From an uncultured Bacteroidia bacterium (GTDB taxonomy: Bacteria > Bacteroidota > Bacteroidia > Bacteroidales > UBA932): a stretch of 17,733 bases of DNA. Where the stretch lies: assembly GCA_902767355.1 (NCBI GenBank), contig CACXHG010000189.1:1-17733 (forward strand). Direction: 5' to 3'. How positions within the stretch are numbered: position 1 is the first letter of the stretch; each line of letters opens with the position of its first letter. Under the pieces are notes generated by a model. It was not told where the DNA came from and ran no database searches. It saw only the letters and a program-made list of their open reading frames with translations. Shown piece by piece: positions 1 to 8,189 of the stretch. A program made the translations under genes and the position numbers.

Positions 1-735
1 CAGAAGCTCGCGGATAGTGGCGATAACCTCTTCTTCAGTGTCGCAGGCAAAGTGGGCCACGCCGCTCTTGGTGGCGTGCACGCTGGCACCGCCGAGCTGC
101 TCCTGGGTAACCTTCTCGCCGAGCACCTGCTCGACAACTGCGGGACCCGTCAGGAACATATAGCTGGCGTTCTTGCGCATAATGGTGAAGTCGGTCAGGG
201 CAGGGGAGTAAACTGCACCGCCGGCGCAAGGGCCCAGGATGGCGCTGATCTGGGGAACGACGCCGCTGGAGAGGATGTTGCGCTCGAAAATCTCGGCATA
301 GCCGGCCAGCGCGTTCACGCCCTCCTGGATGCGGGCTCCGCCGGAGTCGTTGAGGCCGATGACGGGAGCACCGACCTTCATAGCCTGGTCCATAACCTTG
401 CAGATCTTCTGTGCCAGGGTCTCGGACAGCGAACCTGCATTGACGGTAAAGTCCTGGGCAAAGATATATACGAGCCTGCCGCCAATTGTACCGTAGCCGG
501 TAACGACACCGTCTCCGAGGAACTGTTTCTTCTCCATTCCGAAGTTGGTGCAGCGGTGCAGCATAAACATATCGAATTCTTCGAAACTGCCTTCGTCAAG
601 CAGCATGGCGATGCGCTCGCGGGCAGTGTATTTGCCCTTCTCGTGCTGGGCATCTATCCTGGCCTGGCCACCGCCGAGGCGCGCCTTCTCGCGGAGTTCG
701 ATAAGCGCTTTGACTTTTTCGACTTGTTGACTCAT
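1..735 (-). CDS. mmdA: Methylmalonyl-CoA decarboxylase / propionyl-CoA carboxylase carboxyltransferase subunit (N-terminal half, cut by window edge)
   Basis: The reverse strand is open without a stop from the ATG at 735 to base 1, giving 245 codons of a protein that is usually about 510 residues, so the C-terminal half lies outside the window. It begins MSQQVEKVKALIELREKARL and carries the carboxyltransferase landmarks YTARERIAMLLD, DFTVNAGSLSE, LNDSGGARIQEGV and GPCAGGAVYSPALTDF, which line the acyl-CoA site in the crotonase-fold N-domain. The family moves a carboxyl group between methylmalonyl-CoA or propionyl-CoA and a biotin carrier protein, in the succinate-propionate pathway. The methylmalonyl-CoA epimerase gene lies 23 bases upstream, so the two are probably cotranscribed and act on linked intermediates. 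Biotin carrier and membrane subunits may follow outside the window. The sequence does not separate the Na+-pumping decarboxylase (mmdA) from soluble propionyl-CoA carboxylase (pccB). The start follows an AT-rich leader without Shine-Dalgarno sequence. Confidence 0.93.
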   Translation of the reverse strand, partial: MSQQVEKVKALIELREKARLGGGQARIDAQHEKGKYTARERIAMLLDEGSFEEFDMFMLHRCTNFGMEKKQFLGDGVVTGYGTIGGRLVYIFAQDFTVNAGSLSETLAQKICKVMDQAMKVGAPVIGLNDSGGARIQEGVNALAGYAEIFERNILSSGVVPQISAILGPCAGGAVYSPALTDFTIMRKNASYMFLTGPAVVEQVLGEKVTQEQLGGASVHATKSGVAHFACDTEEEVIATIRELL

Positions 736-758
736 CTTATAGTTTGTTTAATATTTGA

Positions 759-1178
759 TTATTTCTCGTTGGGATTCTCGCAGATCTCAGTGAGCACGCC
801 GTGGGTTGACTTGGGGTGCAGGAAGGCAATGTTGAGGCCCTCGGCGCCCTTGCGGGGAGCAGCGTCGATCAGACGGACACCCTTTTCGGAAGCATCAGCC
901 AGGCAGGCTGCGACGTCGTCGGTCTTGAAAGCGATGTGGTGTACACCGCCGCGGCCGCCGTTCTTCTCTATGAATTTTGCTATAGTGCTCTCTTCGCTGG
1001 TGGGTTCCAGAAGTTCCAGCTTAACCTCACCGATGCGGAAGAAGGCAGTCTTGACTTTCTGGTCCTCTACTACCTCGATGTTGTAGCATTTCAAGCCAAG
1101 TACATTTTCGTAATAGGGAATAGCTTCCTCCAAAGAGGGAGTAGCTATGCCGATGTGTTCGATTTGTTTTAATTTCAT
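759..1178 (-). CDS. mce: Methylmalonyl-CoA epimerase
   Basis: This 139-residue protein has the normal length for methylmalonyl-CoA epimerase of the vicinal oxygen chelate (glyoxalase) superfamily. The family interconverts (R)- and (S)-methylmalonyl-CoA in the cytoplasm, linking methylmalonyl-CoA mutase to the carboxyltransferase encoded next to it. Two VOC half-domains are visible: residues 5-60 (IEHIGIATPSLEEAIPYYE) and 78-135 (GVHHIAFKTDDV to TEICE). Candidate metal ligands are His8, a polar residue near Glu55, His80 and Glu131, in the spacing expected for the family. The ATG is preceded by an AT-rich leader and a TATATTTG box (1231-1238). The gene is first in a unit with the carboxyltransferase. 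Confidence 0.95.
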   Translation of the reverse strand: MKLKQIEHIGIATPSLEEAIPYYENVLGLKCYNIEVVEDQKVKTAFFRIGEVKLELLEPTSEESTIAKFIEKNGGRGGVHHIAFKTDDVAACLADASEKGVRLIDAAPRKGAEGLNIAFLHPKSTHGVLTEICENPNEK

Positions 1179-1230
1179 AGCGTTTTTATAATTTTTAAAA
1201 GAATAATTCCGGTTTTTAGGAAAAACGCCC

Positions 1231-1238
1231 CAAATATA
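1231..1238 (-). promoter_or_regulatory. Putative -7 box upstream of the epimerase gene
   Basis: The reverse strand reads TATATTTG here, an exact match to the Bacteroidetes -7 consensus TAnnTTTG. Transcription would start near 1224, leaving a leader of about 45 bases before the epimerase ATG. A TTTTTG lies 14 bases upstream (1253-1258), closer than the usual spacing of about 19, so the -33 element is uncertain. The box lies downstream of the YebC terminator, as expected for a new transcription unit. Confidence 0.45.
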
Positions 1239-1271
1239 CGGAATTTACAGCACAAAAACTATAAAAAATAA

Positions 1272-1301
1272 GCGCCGGTTCAACAAGTTATGAACCGGCG
1301 T
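1272..1301 (-). terminator. Rho-independent terminator after the TPR-yebC operon
   Basis: CGCCGGTTCA (1273-1282) and TGAACCGGCG (1291-1300) are perfect inverted repeats. They give a 10-bp GC-rich stem, extendable by a G-T pair, with an 8-base loop. On the reverse strand the stem is followed by TTATTTTTTAT, a proper U tract, so termination is oriented for yebC, whose stop codon is about 30 bases upstream. A weaker T run (1315-1320) follows on the plus strand, but no plus-strand gene is present to use it. Confidence 0.88.
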
Positions 1302-1331
1302 CTATTGTGAAGTATTTTTTGGTTAAATCCT

Positions 1332-2078
1332 TTACAGAGCCATATTGTGATATACGTTCTGAACGTCGTCGTCGTCTTCTATTTTTTCCAGAAGTTTCTC
1401 CACTGCAGCCTTCTCTTCCTCTCCAAGGACCTTGGGCTCGGTGTTGGGGATGCGGTCGAACTTGGCGGACATTATTTCGTAGCCGTTGCTTTCGAGATAC
1501 TGCTGAATCTTGTTCATTGCGGTAAACTCGCCGTATATCATGATAACCTTGGGGCTATCCTCGTCATCGTCCTCGTCGCCGCCGTCGCGGAACACTTCCT
1601 CTGCGCCGTAGTCGATAAGTTCGAGCTCCAGCTCTTCGAGGTCGATATCCTCGCGGTCCTTGACCGTGAAGACGCTCTTGCGGTCAAACATAAACTCCAC
1701 GCTGCCGCTGGTGCCCAGGGTGCCGCCGAATTTCGTGAAATAGCTGCGGATATTGGCCACGGTGCGGTTGGTGTTGTCGGTGGCGGTCTCGATCAGGATG
1801 GCGATGCCGTGAGGGCCGTAGCCTTCGTAGAGAACCTCCTTATAGTCGCCCTGGTCCTTGTCGGTGGCACGCTTGATGGCGCGCTCCACATTCTCCTTGG
1901 GCATATTCTCGCTGCGGGCCTCCTGCAGAAGGGCGCGAAGGCGCGGGTTGCCGGTCACGTCGGGGCCGCCCTGCTTTACTGCGATAGTAATTTCCTTACC
2001 GATCTTGGTAAAGGTTTTGGCCATGTGGCCCCAGCGTTTGAACTTACGCTCTTTACGGAACTCAAATGCTCTTCCCAT
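1332..2078 (-). CDS. yebC: YebC/PmpR-family protein
   Basis: This 248-residue protein has the conserved YebC start MGRAFEFRKERKFKRWGHMA, where the family usually has a GHSKW/GRAFE-type segment. Further family motifs are TKIGKEITIAVKQGG, NPRLRALLQEARSENMPKENVERAI and YEGYGPHGIAILIE. YebC proteins were first described as transcription regulators (PmpR). More recent work links them to translation through proline-rich stalls, so a cytoplasmic nucleic-acid or ribosome-associated role is the safe statement. A strongly acidic stretch (residues 165-174) separates domains II and III, and the C terminus is also acidic. The gene starts 3 bases after the stop codon of the TPR gene, indicating an operon, and ends at a hairpin terminator. 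Confidence 0.93.
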   Translation of the reverse strand: MGRAFEFRKERKFKRWGHMAKTFTKIGKEITIAVKQGGPDVTGNPRLRALLQEARSENMPKENVERAIKRATDKDQGDYKEVLYEGYGPHGIAILIETATDNTNRTVANIRSYFTKFGGTLGTSGSVEFMFDRKSVFTVKDREDIDLEELELELIDYGAEEVFRDGGDEDDDEDSPKVIMIYGEFTAMNKIQQYLESNGYEIMSAKFDRIPNTEPKVLGEEEKAAVEKLLEKIEDDDDVQNVYHNMAL

Positions 2079-2081
2079 AGA

Positions 2082-2759
2082 CTACAGTGCGTTGATTCTG
2101 GAAATATACTTGTCAATATCCAAGGCCTCGATAGAGTTGGGATACTTGACCTTGATGTCGTTGTAAAATCCGAGAGCCTCTTCTTTGCGGCCAAGGTCTT
2201 CGGCTGCGATGCCGGCCTTGAGCATGTACTCTGCAGTCAGGTCGGTGTCGCTGGTCCTGATGGCTGCCTTATAGGACTCCAGAGCGGACGCGTTGTCGCC
2301 CAGGCCTACGTAAGCGTCGCCTATGCAGCTGAGTGCGCGGGCCTTGAGGATGGGGTCCTTGCCGTTGTACTGCTTGAGGTAGTTGATGGATTCCTGATAG
2401 TTCTTGAGCTGCAGCTGGCTCACACCTGCCTGGAAATAAACGCCTGCACCGGCTTTCTTGCCGTACTTGCTTATGACGTCTGCCAGACCAAGGATGTTGC
2501 CGTCGCCGTTGAGAGCCTGCTCGTACTGACCCATGCCGAAGTAGCGGTCTGCTCCTGCGGCAGCGGCGCGGGCTTCCTGCTGTGCGGGCTTGAGAACCCA
2601 GCGGTTGAGCGCCAGAAGTGCGCAGATTGCAATGAGGATTACAAGTACGATGGTGCTGAGCAACTTGCCGTTGTTTTTGAGGAACTGCTCAAGACCCGAA
2701 ACGGCTTCACCTACAGCCTGATTGTTCTCGGGGTTGGGGTTGACATTTTTCTTTGCCAT
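2082..2759 (-). CDS. Membrane-anchored tetratricopeptide-repeat protein
   Basis: This 225-residue protein has a short polar N-terminal segment (1-30), one hydrophobic helix (about 33-51), then TPR-like helical pairs with the typical small residue and aromatic pattern at about 105-131, 138-167 and 177-206. The layout resembles YfgM-type proteins: a single N-terminal transmembrane anchor with TPRs in the periplasm, used for protein interactions. A specific partner cannot be read from the sequence. It is the first gene of the operon with yebC and has a recognisable promoter about 40 bases upstream. Confidence 0.85.
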   Translation of the reverse strand: MAKKNVNPNPENNQAVGEAVSGLEQFLKNNGKLLSTIVLVILIAICALLALNRWVLKPAQQEARAAAAGADRYFGMGQYEQALNGDGNILGLADVISKYGKKAGAGVYFQAGVSQLQLKNYQESINYLKQYNGKDPILKARALSCIGDAYVGLGDNASALESYKAAIRTSDTDLTAEYMLKAGIAAEDLGRKEEALGFYNDIKVKYPNSIEALDIDKYISRINAL

Positions 2760-2798
2760 TATGTTTCAGAATTTAAATTTTCGCGGTTTGAAAGTCTG

Positions 2799-2829
2799 CA
2801 AAATTATAATAAAAATGCGAAACCACAAT
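2799..2829 (-). promoter_or_regulatory. Bacteroidetes-type promoter of the TPR-yebC operon
   Basis: On the reverse strand, ATTG (2826-2829) is followed after 19 bases by TAATTTTG (2799-2806). The second box matches TAnnTTTG exactly, the first matches three of four bases of TTTG, and the spacing fits the consensus. The predicted start near 2792 gives a leader of about 33 bases. The divergent recF promoter must overlap this region, but no equally good pair is visible on the plus strand. Confidence 0.6.
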
Positions 2830-2854
2830 ATTATTTTGTACTTTTACAGCGGCT

Positions 2855-3949
2855 ATGTACCTTAAGAAAATCAATATCCAAAACTTCAAGAACATAGGCG
2901 AGGCCCACCTGGAGTTCTCGCCGGCGCTCAACTGTATCAGCGGCGACAACGGCGAGGGCAAGACCAACCTGCTGGACGCGGTCTTCTATCTGTCCATGAC
3001 CAAGAGCTACTTCCGCTCCGGCGACCAGTACACCCGCACCATAGGGCAGAAAACCATGGTGCTCAGCGGCGAATACGTGGCCGGCGACGCCACCGAAAGC
3101 ACGGTGGCTGTGATGCTGGACGGCGACCAGAAGCAGGTGCGCCTGAACAAGAAGAACTACACCAAATTCTCCGACCATATAGGCAAATATCCGATAGTGA
3201 TGATCTCCCCTTCGGATACCTCCCTGATAAACGACAGTGCAGAAGCCCGCAGGCGCTTTATGACGATGATGCTCTCTCAGACCGACCGGGAGTATATGCG
3301 CTGCCTGCAGTCCTACAACAAGCTGCTGCTCTACCGCAACCGCCTGCTCAAGGAGGATGCCTCCGACGCCGCGCTGCTGGATACCATCACCTTCAAGATG
3401 AGTCCCTTCGCTACATATATATACGAACAGCGCCGGCAGCTGTGCGACAAGTTGCAGGCCCTTGCGGCGGACTATTACAAGCGGCTGTCAGACGGCAAGG
3501 AAGAGATCTCGCTCAGCTATGAGTCCGACCTCGAGAAGGGGCCCTTGTACGACCAGCTGACCAAGAGCCTGGACCGCGACCGCGCCCTGCGCTTCACCTT
3601 CAGCGGCATACAGCGGGACGAAGTGGTCTTCAAGATGAACGGCACCCCCATCAAGAGCTGCGGCAGCCAGGGGCAGCAGAAGACCTTCCTGCTGGCTGTC
3701 AAGCTCGCGCAGTTCGAGATAATGCGCGCCTGGTGCGGCTTCGCCCCCATACTGCTGCTGGACGACGTGTTTGACAAGCTGGACGCCGGCCGCGTGGAGT
3801 TCCTGCTCAAAACCGTTTCCAGCGAAGATTTCGGGCAGATTTTCGTGACCGACTGCAACAAGGTCCGCCTCGGCAGCATTGTGGACGGGATGGGCGTGGA
3901 TTCGGCGATGTTCACGGTTAAAAGCGGCGTTTTCGCGCCCGCAGATTAG
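2855..3949 (+). CDS. recF: DNA replication/repair protein RecF
   Basis: This 364-residue SMC-like ATPase is full length for RecF. RecF loads and stabilises RecA at gaps together with RecO and RecR and acts in recombinational repair of stalled forks. The protein starts MYLKKINIQNFKNI. It has Walker A GDNGEGKT (30-37), the ABC signature region SCGSQGQQK (268-276) and Walker B ILLLDD (299-304), followed by VFDKLD, the RecF-type D-loop. The arm between them is helical and charged. The gene is first in a tight unit with the DUF721 gene (2-base gap) and pdxB, and diverges from the TPR-yebC operon. Confidence 0.96.
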   Translation: MYLKKINIQNFKNIGEAHLEFSPALNCISGDNGEGKTNLLDAVFYLSMTKSYFRSGDQYTRTIGQKTMVLSGEYVAGDATESTVAVMLDGDQKQVRLNKKNYTKFSDHIGKYPIVMISPSDTSLINDSAEARRRFMTMMLSQTDREYMRCLQSYNKLLLYRNRLLKEDASDAALLDTITFKMSPFATYIYEQRRQLCDKLQALAADYYKRLSDGKEEISLSYESDLEKGPLYDQLTKSLDRDRALRFTFSGIQRDEVVFKMNGTPIKSCGSQGQQKTFLLAVKLAQFEIMRAWCGFAPILLLDDVFDKLDAGRVEFLLKTVSSEDFGQIFVTDCNKVRLGSIVDGMGVDSAMFTVKSGVFAPAD

Positions 3950-3951
3950 CT

Positions 3952-4242
3952 ATGCAGCGCAAAAAAGCATATTCCATAGGGGAGGCTCTGGAGCGGTATC
4001 TTGCCGGCAGCCCGCTTGCCGACGGGATGCGGTATGCCCGCGTATGCTCGGCCTGGAACGAGTCAGTGGGCGCCATGGTCGCCCGGCGCTGCAGCTCTTT
4101 CCGCTTCGAAAAGTCCGTTTTCACCGTCGCCGTCAACTCTTCCGTGCTGCGCATGCAGCTGGAGATGAGCAAGGAAGACATACGCCGCCGCATGAACGCC
4201 GACCTGGGCGAGGAACTGGTGGCGCAAATAGTTTTAAGATGA
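3952..4242 (+). CDS. DUF721 (DciA-like) protein
   Basis: This small basic 96-residue protein has the DUF721 pattern: an N-terminal helix (SIGEALERYLAG), a central AWNESVGAMVARR segment corresponding to the conserved W-x-x-x-V-G motif, a β-strand pair (SFRFEKSVFTVAV), then SSVLRMQLEMSKEDIRRRMN. DUF721 contains DciA, the replicative helicase operator of bacteria lacking DnaC/DnaI. The short Bacteroidota members commonly follow recF, so a replication or repair role is inferred rather than shown. It starts 2 bases after recF and overlaps the pdxB start by 4 bases (ATGA), suggesting translational coupling. Confidence 0.85.
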   Translation: MQRKKAYSIGEALERYLAGSPLADGMRYARVCSAWNESVGAMVARRCSSFRFEKSVFTVAVNSSVLRMQLEMSKEDIRRRMNADLGEELVAQIVLR

Positions 4243-5210
4243 TGCATAAAATTGTGATAGACAAGGCTGTGCCTTATATCTCAGGCGTCTTTGAGCCATA
4301 CTTCGACAATGTGGTTTACGCCCCTGCGGCCGAGATCGATGCCGCTGCGGTGCGCGATGCCGACGCCCTGATAATCCGCACCCGCACCAAGTGCAACGCG
4401 GCGCTGCTGGAAGGCTCTGCGGTGAAGTTCATTGCCACCGCCACCATCGGGATGGACCACATAGACGCCGACTGGTGCGCAGCCAACGGAATACTCGCCG
4501 TAAATGCTCCCGGCTGCAATGCCGACGGGGTGATGGAGTGGGTGTTCGCCGCCCTGAATGTCTTTTCTGCCCGCAGGAGCCTGGAAGGCGCCACACTGGG
4601 CGTAATAGGAGTGGGGCAGGTGGGCCACCGCGTGGCCGACATGGGGCGCAAGCGTGGCTTCCGCGTGCTGGAAAACGACCCGCCGCTGCAGGCTGCGGGC
4701 GGTGGCGGCCGCGAGCTGACCGATCTGGATACGCTACTGGCGCAGAGCGATATAGTCACCGTACATATCCCCCTCTGGGAGCAGAACCGCGACTTTGCCG
4801 ACGCCGCCTTTTTTGCCAGGATGAAACCGGGTGCCATCTTCCTGAACGCCTCCCGCGGCGGCATCGTGGACGAGGCCGCGCTGCTGGCTGTCCGCGGCAA
4901 ACTCGGCCCCATTGCGATAGACGTCTGGAAGGGAGAGCCGCGCATCAACATGGAGCTTCTTGCCGCAGCGGATATCGCCACCCCGCATATCGCCGGCTAT
5001 ACCAAAGTCGGCAAGATCAACGCCACCGTGGCCTCCGTGCGGGCAGCTGCAAAATTTTTTCAAATTGACGACCTCTTACAGTTTGAAATCAAACACGATT
5101 ATCTGCCTTACAATATTGAAGGCTATGATATACTTAAAGACGATTTGCTGTTGCGTAAGGCTCCTTACGATTTTGAATTGATACGCACCAATTACTCTCT
5201 TCGCGGGTGA
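4239..5210 (+). CDS. pdxB: 4-phosphoerythronate dehydrogenase
   Basis: PdxB oxidises 4-phospho-D-erythronate in the DXP-dependent pathway to pyridoxal 5'-phosphate. The 323-residue protein is a D-2-hydroxyacid dehydrogenase with the Rossmann motif GVGQVG (124-129) and a catalytic set of Arg206 (NASRGGIVDE), Glu233 (DVWKGEP) and His250 (ATPHIAGYT). The segment NAPGCNADGVMEWV (89-102) is characteristic of PdxB within the superfamily. The C-terminal tail ending NYSLRG resembles the conserved end of Bacteroidota PdxB, so the gene is complete although shorter than E. coli PdxB. Two consecutive ATG codons (4239, 4242) are possible starts; both overlap the DUF721 stop. A longer in-frame extension from 3879 overlaps recF and DUF721 and was not used. 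The last 160 bases are visibly richer in A+T than the rest. Confidence 0.92.
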   Translation: MMHKIVIDKAVPYISGVFEPYFDNVVYAPAAEIDAAAVRDADALIIRTRTKCNAALLEGSAVKFIATATIGMDHIDADWCAANGILAVNAPGCNADGVMEWVFAALNVFSARRSLEGATLGVIGVGQVGHRVADMGRKRGFRVLENDPPLQAAGGGGRELTDLDTLLAQSDIVTVHIPLWEQNRDFADAAFFARMKPGAIFLNASRGGIVDEAALLAVRGKLGPIAIDVWKGEPRINMELLAAADIATPHIAGYTKVGKINATVASVRAAAKFFQIDDLLQFEIKHDYLPYNIEGYDILKDDLLLRKAPYDFELIRTNYSLRG

Positions 5211-5230
5211 GTTTTAGGTTTTTTTAAACA

Positions 5231-5258
5231 TTTGATTTACCTTAGCGCATTAAAATTG
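5231..5258 (+). promoter_or_regulatory. Possible promoter of the TonB receptor operon
   Basis: TTTG (5231-5234) is followed after 16 bases by TAAAATTG (5251-5258), which differs from TAnnTTTG at one position. Spacing is shorter than the usual 19 or so, and the leader to the ATG at 5275 would be about 10 bases. This AT-rich 64-base gap is the only clear break before the seven-gene envelope cluster, so a promoter is expected here. No Fur-like palindrome was recognised. Confidence 0.3.
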
Positions 5259-5274
5259 TTACCTGGTAGATCAA

Positions 5275-8145
5275 ATGAAAAGAATTCTGCTATCCGTCCT
5301 GGGTATTATCCTCTTCTGCACAGCTGGTTTTGCGCAGGGAAAATACATTAAGATATATGGCGTTGTCAATGACGTTGAGGCGGCGGCCCCACTGCCGTAT
5401 GCGACCATCGTGCTCAGCCCTTCCGGGCAATACACCCTCACCGATGAGCAGGGGCGCTATTCCATAGACAAAGTCAGTCCCGGTCAGGTGACGGTAAAGG
5501 TTGAATTCTACGGGAAGATAACCCAGACCAGGGTGCTCAACATAGAAGCAGGCGGCAAGGACTGTAAGCTCGATTTCAATATGGAAGACCAGTCTTTCAG
5601 AATGAAAGAAGTGGTGGTGACCGCCACCCGTAGCGAAGCAGGAGCCTCCACATCGTCGATTATTTCGCGTCAGGCCATGGACCACCTGGCTACCAGTTCG
5701 CTGAGCGACGTAATGGCGCTGATTCCAGGCGTGGCAGTGACTAATCCCAGCCTCAGTGGAGAAAATTTGCTTACAATACGTGCAGGATATGGGGGCTCAA
5801 ATTCTGGGGTTAATATGAACAGTCTTGGTACGGCTGTGGTAGTAGATGGCGCTCCGATGTCAAACAATGCCAATCTTCAGGCGCTTGCACCCGCAATGTC
5901 CGGCTCGGCAAGTGCAGTGAGCAATCTTTCGTCACCGGCAGTCGTGGGTATAGATGTCAGGTCGATTTCCACGGACAACATCGAATCGGTTGAGGTCATC
6001 CGGGGCATTCCTTCGGCACAGTATGGTGACCTCACTTCAGGTGCCGTCCTGGTTAAGTCCAAGGCCGGAGCATCTCCGCTTAATATACACTTCAAGACCA
6101 ATCCAAGGGAATATCAGGTTTCTGCCTCCAAAGGTTTTCAGACGGCCAAGGCAGGAGCCTTTAATGTGAGTGCCGATTATGCTTATAGCAATGCTTCCCT
6201 TGTGGCGGCCTACGAGCATTACCGCCGCGTAAATGCGAAACTGTTCTGGAGCAAGACTTTCGGCGGGTTGAGTACCAATACTTCCATAGGTTTGAATTAC
6301 GGAAATGACAAGTTGGGACAGAATCCGGATATGGAAAGTATGACCACTCACTTTGGCGCCAGGACTGTCGGGACACGACTCACCACCAATGGTCACCTGA
6401 ACCTGTCCAATGCCGGATGGCTCAAGAGCATTGATTACAACTTCTCCGGCGCATATACCGATAAATGGTCTTTCCGCGAAGAGATGGCCGACAACGCTAT
6501 GAACCTTTACACGACAGCTATGTCGTCCGGGAGTATTGTGTCCACTGTCGCTGGCGGCAGGGTTTACGACGCCGATGGCAATGAGATAACACGATATCTC
6601 GGTGATGACGCCTCAGCTTCGGCCAAATATATGCCTTACAGTTATATTTCATATTATGATATTTACGGTAAGGAAGTGAATGCTTATGGCAAAGTAATGG
6701 CTAATTTTTTTGCGAAATTCGGTCGTAATATAGATAACGGCATTGTTGCCGGAGTCGATTTCAAAATGGACGGGAACTTGGGCGAAGGCCTGGTGTTCCC
6801 CAACGGATTTCCTCCTTATCGGGATATCTCCAACGTCCAGTCGGGCTTCCGCACCAGGCCCTATTATGACTTACCCTTTGTCAATCAGCTGGGTTTTTTT
6901 GCACAAGACGACTTTTCTGTGGCTTTTGGGAAGAGAATCTTCAATCTTTCGGCCGGAGTCCGTTATGACAATATCAACGGTCTGCAGGCCCTTTCGCCTC
7001 GTATAAATGCATCCTTTGACATTGTGCCCCGCATCTTGACGCTCAGAGGTGGCTGGGGTATTACAAGCAAAGCTCCGACGGTGCTCTATATGTATCCGTT
7101 CAATGCATACTGCGACCTGACGTTATACAACAATACCGGGACCGCTGCCCGCATCGACGGTCAGACTGTCAATATAAAGCCTGAAGAGACTCTCACGATA
7201 GCCCAAACACTCGTTTATGACGTCACCAATAAAGATCTGGAAATCGCCCAGAACTGCAAGGCTGAGATAGGTTTTGACCTGAAACTGGCAGACAGGTATC
7301 TGCTGGCGGTTACAGCTTACGACGAATCTGTTGACAACGGTTATACAATAGACCGCGATCTGTCCAGTTTCAACTGGATGAAAGTTTATCCGTATAAAGC
7401 CGTTTCTGGAGGAATCGGCACTGGAGAGCAGCCGGTTCTGTCCCTTAGCGACGTCCCGTCTTATTTCATTTTCGAATATTACAAACCACTCAATACGTCC
7501 GTGTTCCACAACCGCGGTGTGGAATTTGAGCTTGACCTCGGCCGTTTCCCGGCTATTCGTACATCGTTCTATCTCAACGGTGCTTATACCCGTACGAAAG
7601 CCAGTTCAAACGGGTATTCATTTACAAAAAACCTGAACACGGCGACCACGGACATTTCTTACGACAACAATATTGCGGTCTGGGAGCCGGGCCGTGCGAC
7701 ACATTGCGGAGAAAGGGTTCTTACGACTTTCAGGGCTACCCATAACATTCCCGATATCGGCTTCGTGATAACTATGATGTTGCAAGTCAGTTGGATGGAA
7801 AAATCTTGGACGGAGTACAAGCACGAGGATGTGTGGTCCAAGTATATCTCCTGGCAGGATGGCAAGGTGTATGATTTTGACCCTGCACTTAAAGATACTC
7901 CAGAGTTTTCCTATATGAACGTAGTGGTTACGGATGCCGCCCGTCTCGTAGAGAAAACCAAGCCGTATGCCTTTGTAAATCTCAATATTACAAAAGAGAT
8001 AGGGCAGTTGCTGACCGCTACTTTTTATGTCAACAACATTATGAACTACAGACCTCTGAGCGAGTCCATCATCTCTACCGGAACTTACACCGAACTGGGG
8101 CTACCGCTCTTTTTTGGGTTTGATGTGAAACTTACGATCAGATAA
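5275..8145 (+). CDS. TonB-dependent outer-membrane receptor with carboxypeptidase-regulatory-like domain
   Basis: This 956-residue receptor imports a ligand across the outer membrane using TonB energy. A signal peptide (1-20, ending CTAGFAQ) is followed by a carboxypeptidase-regulatory-like β-domain (about 25-103; VNDVEAAAPLPYATIVLSP). Next come a TonB-box-like EVVVTAT (112-118) and the plug domain (about 125-265), with SLSDVMALIPGVAV, VVVDGAPM and NIESVEVIRGIPSAQYG. The rest is the alternating β-strand pattern of the 22-stranded barrel. The segment GITSKAPTVLYMYP occupies the place of the FRAP-type barrel motif. Ligand cannot be read from sequence. The next two genes are DUF4876- and DUF6850-type partners, a set I recall as co-occurring with such receptors in Bacteroidales, then come three cysteine proteases and an HmuY-like protein, which suggests a protein-derived ligand such as heme, iron or peptides. 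No SusD-like gene is present, so a glycan system is unlikely. Confidence 0.93.
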   Translation: MKRILLSVLGIILFCTAGFAQGKYIKIYGVVNDVEAAAPLPYATIVLSPSGQYTLTDEQGRYSIDKVSPGQVTVKVEFYGKITQTRVLNIEAGGKDCKLDFNMEDQSFRMKEVVVTATRSEAGASTSSIISRQAMDHLATSSLSDVMALIPGVAVTNPSLSGENLLTIRAGYGGSNSGVNMNSLGTAVVVDGAPMSNNANLQALAPAMSGSASAVSNLSSPAVVGIDVRSISTDNIESVEVIRGIPSAQYGDLTSGAVLVKSKAGASPLNIHFKTNPREYQVSASKGFQTAKAGAFNVSADYAYSNASLVAAYEHYRRVNAKLFWSKTFGGLSTNTSIGLNYGNDKLGQNPDMESMTTHFGARTVGTRLTTNGHLNLSNAGWLKSIDYNFSGAYTDKWSFREEMADNAMNLYTTAMSSGSIVSTVAGGRVYDADGNEITRYLGDDASASAKYMPYSYISYYDIYGKEVNAYGKVMANFFAKFGRNIDNGIVAGVDFKMDGNLGEGLVFPNGFPPYRDISNVQSGFRTRPYYDLPFVNQLGFFAQDDFSVAFGKRIFNLSAGVRYDNINGLQALSPRINASFDIVPRILTLRGGWGITSKAPTVLYMYPFNAYCDLTLYNNTGTAARIDGQTVNIKPEETLTIAQTLVYDVTNKDLEIAQNCKAEIGFDLKLADRYLLAVTAYDESVDNGYTIDRDLSSFNWMKVYPYKAVSGGIGTGEQPVLSLSDVPSYFIFEYYKPLNTSVFHNRGVEFELDLGRFPAIRTSFYLNGAYTRTKASSNGYSFTKNLNTATTDISYDNNIAVWEPGRATHCGERVLTTFRATHNIPDIGFVITMMLQVSWMEKSWTEYKHEDVWSKYISWQDGKVYDFDPALKDTPEFSYMNVVVTDAARLVEKTKPYAFVNLNITKEIGQLLTATFYVNNIMNYRPLSESIISTGTYTELGLPLFFGFDVKLTIR

Positions 8146-8189
8146 ATAATCCTAAATATACCAACCAACATTAATCATTATTAAACACA

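Noticed and set aside
52..1086. 344-codon plus-strand open frame over the carboxyltransferase and epimerase genes
   Set aside because: It is antisense to two clearly recognised genes and its translation matches no family pattern.
1179..1331. Small RNA or riboswitch between yebC and the epimerase gene
   Set aside because: The only structure is a simple hairpin with a U tract, fully explained as a terminator.
1347..2897. 516-codon plus-strand open frame over yebC and the TPR gene
   Set aside because: It is antisense to two real genes, runs across their promoter and into recF, and looks like a composition effect of the minus-strand codon use.
3879..4238. Upstream in-frame extension of pdxB
   Set aside because: It overlaps recF and all of DUF721, and the family starts at the MHKIVIDKAVPY segment.
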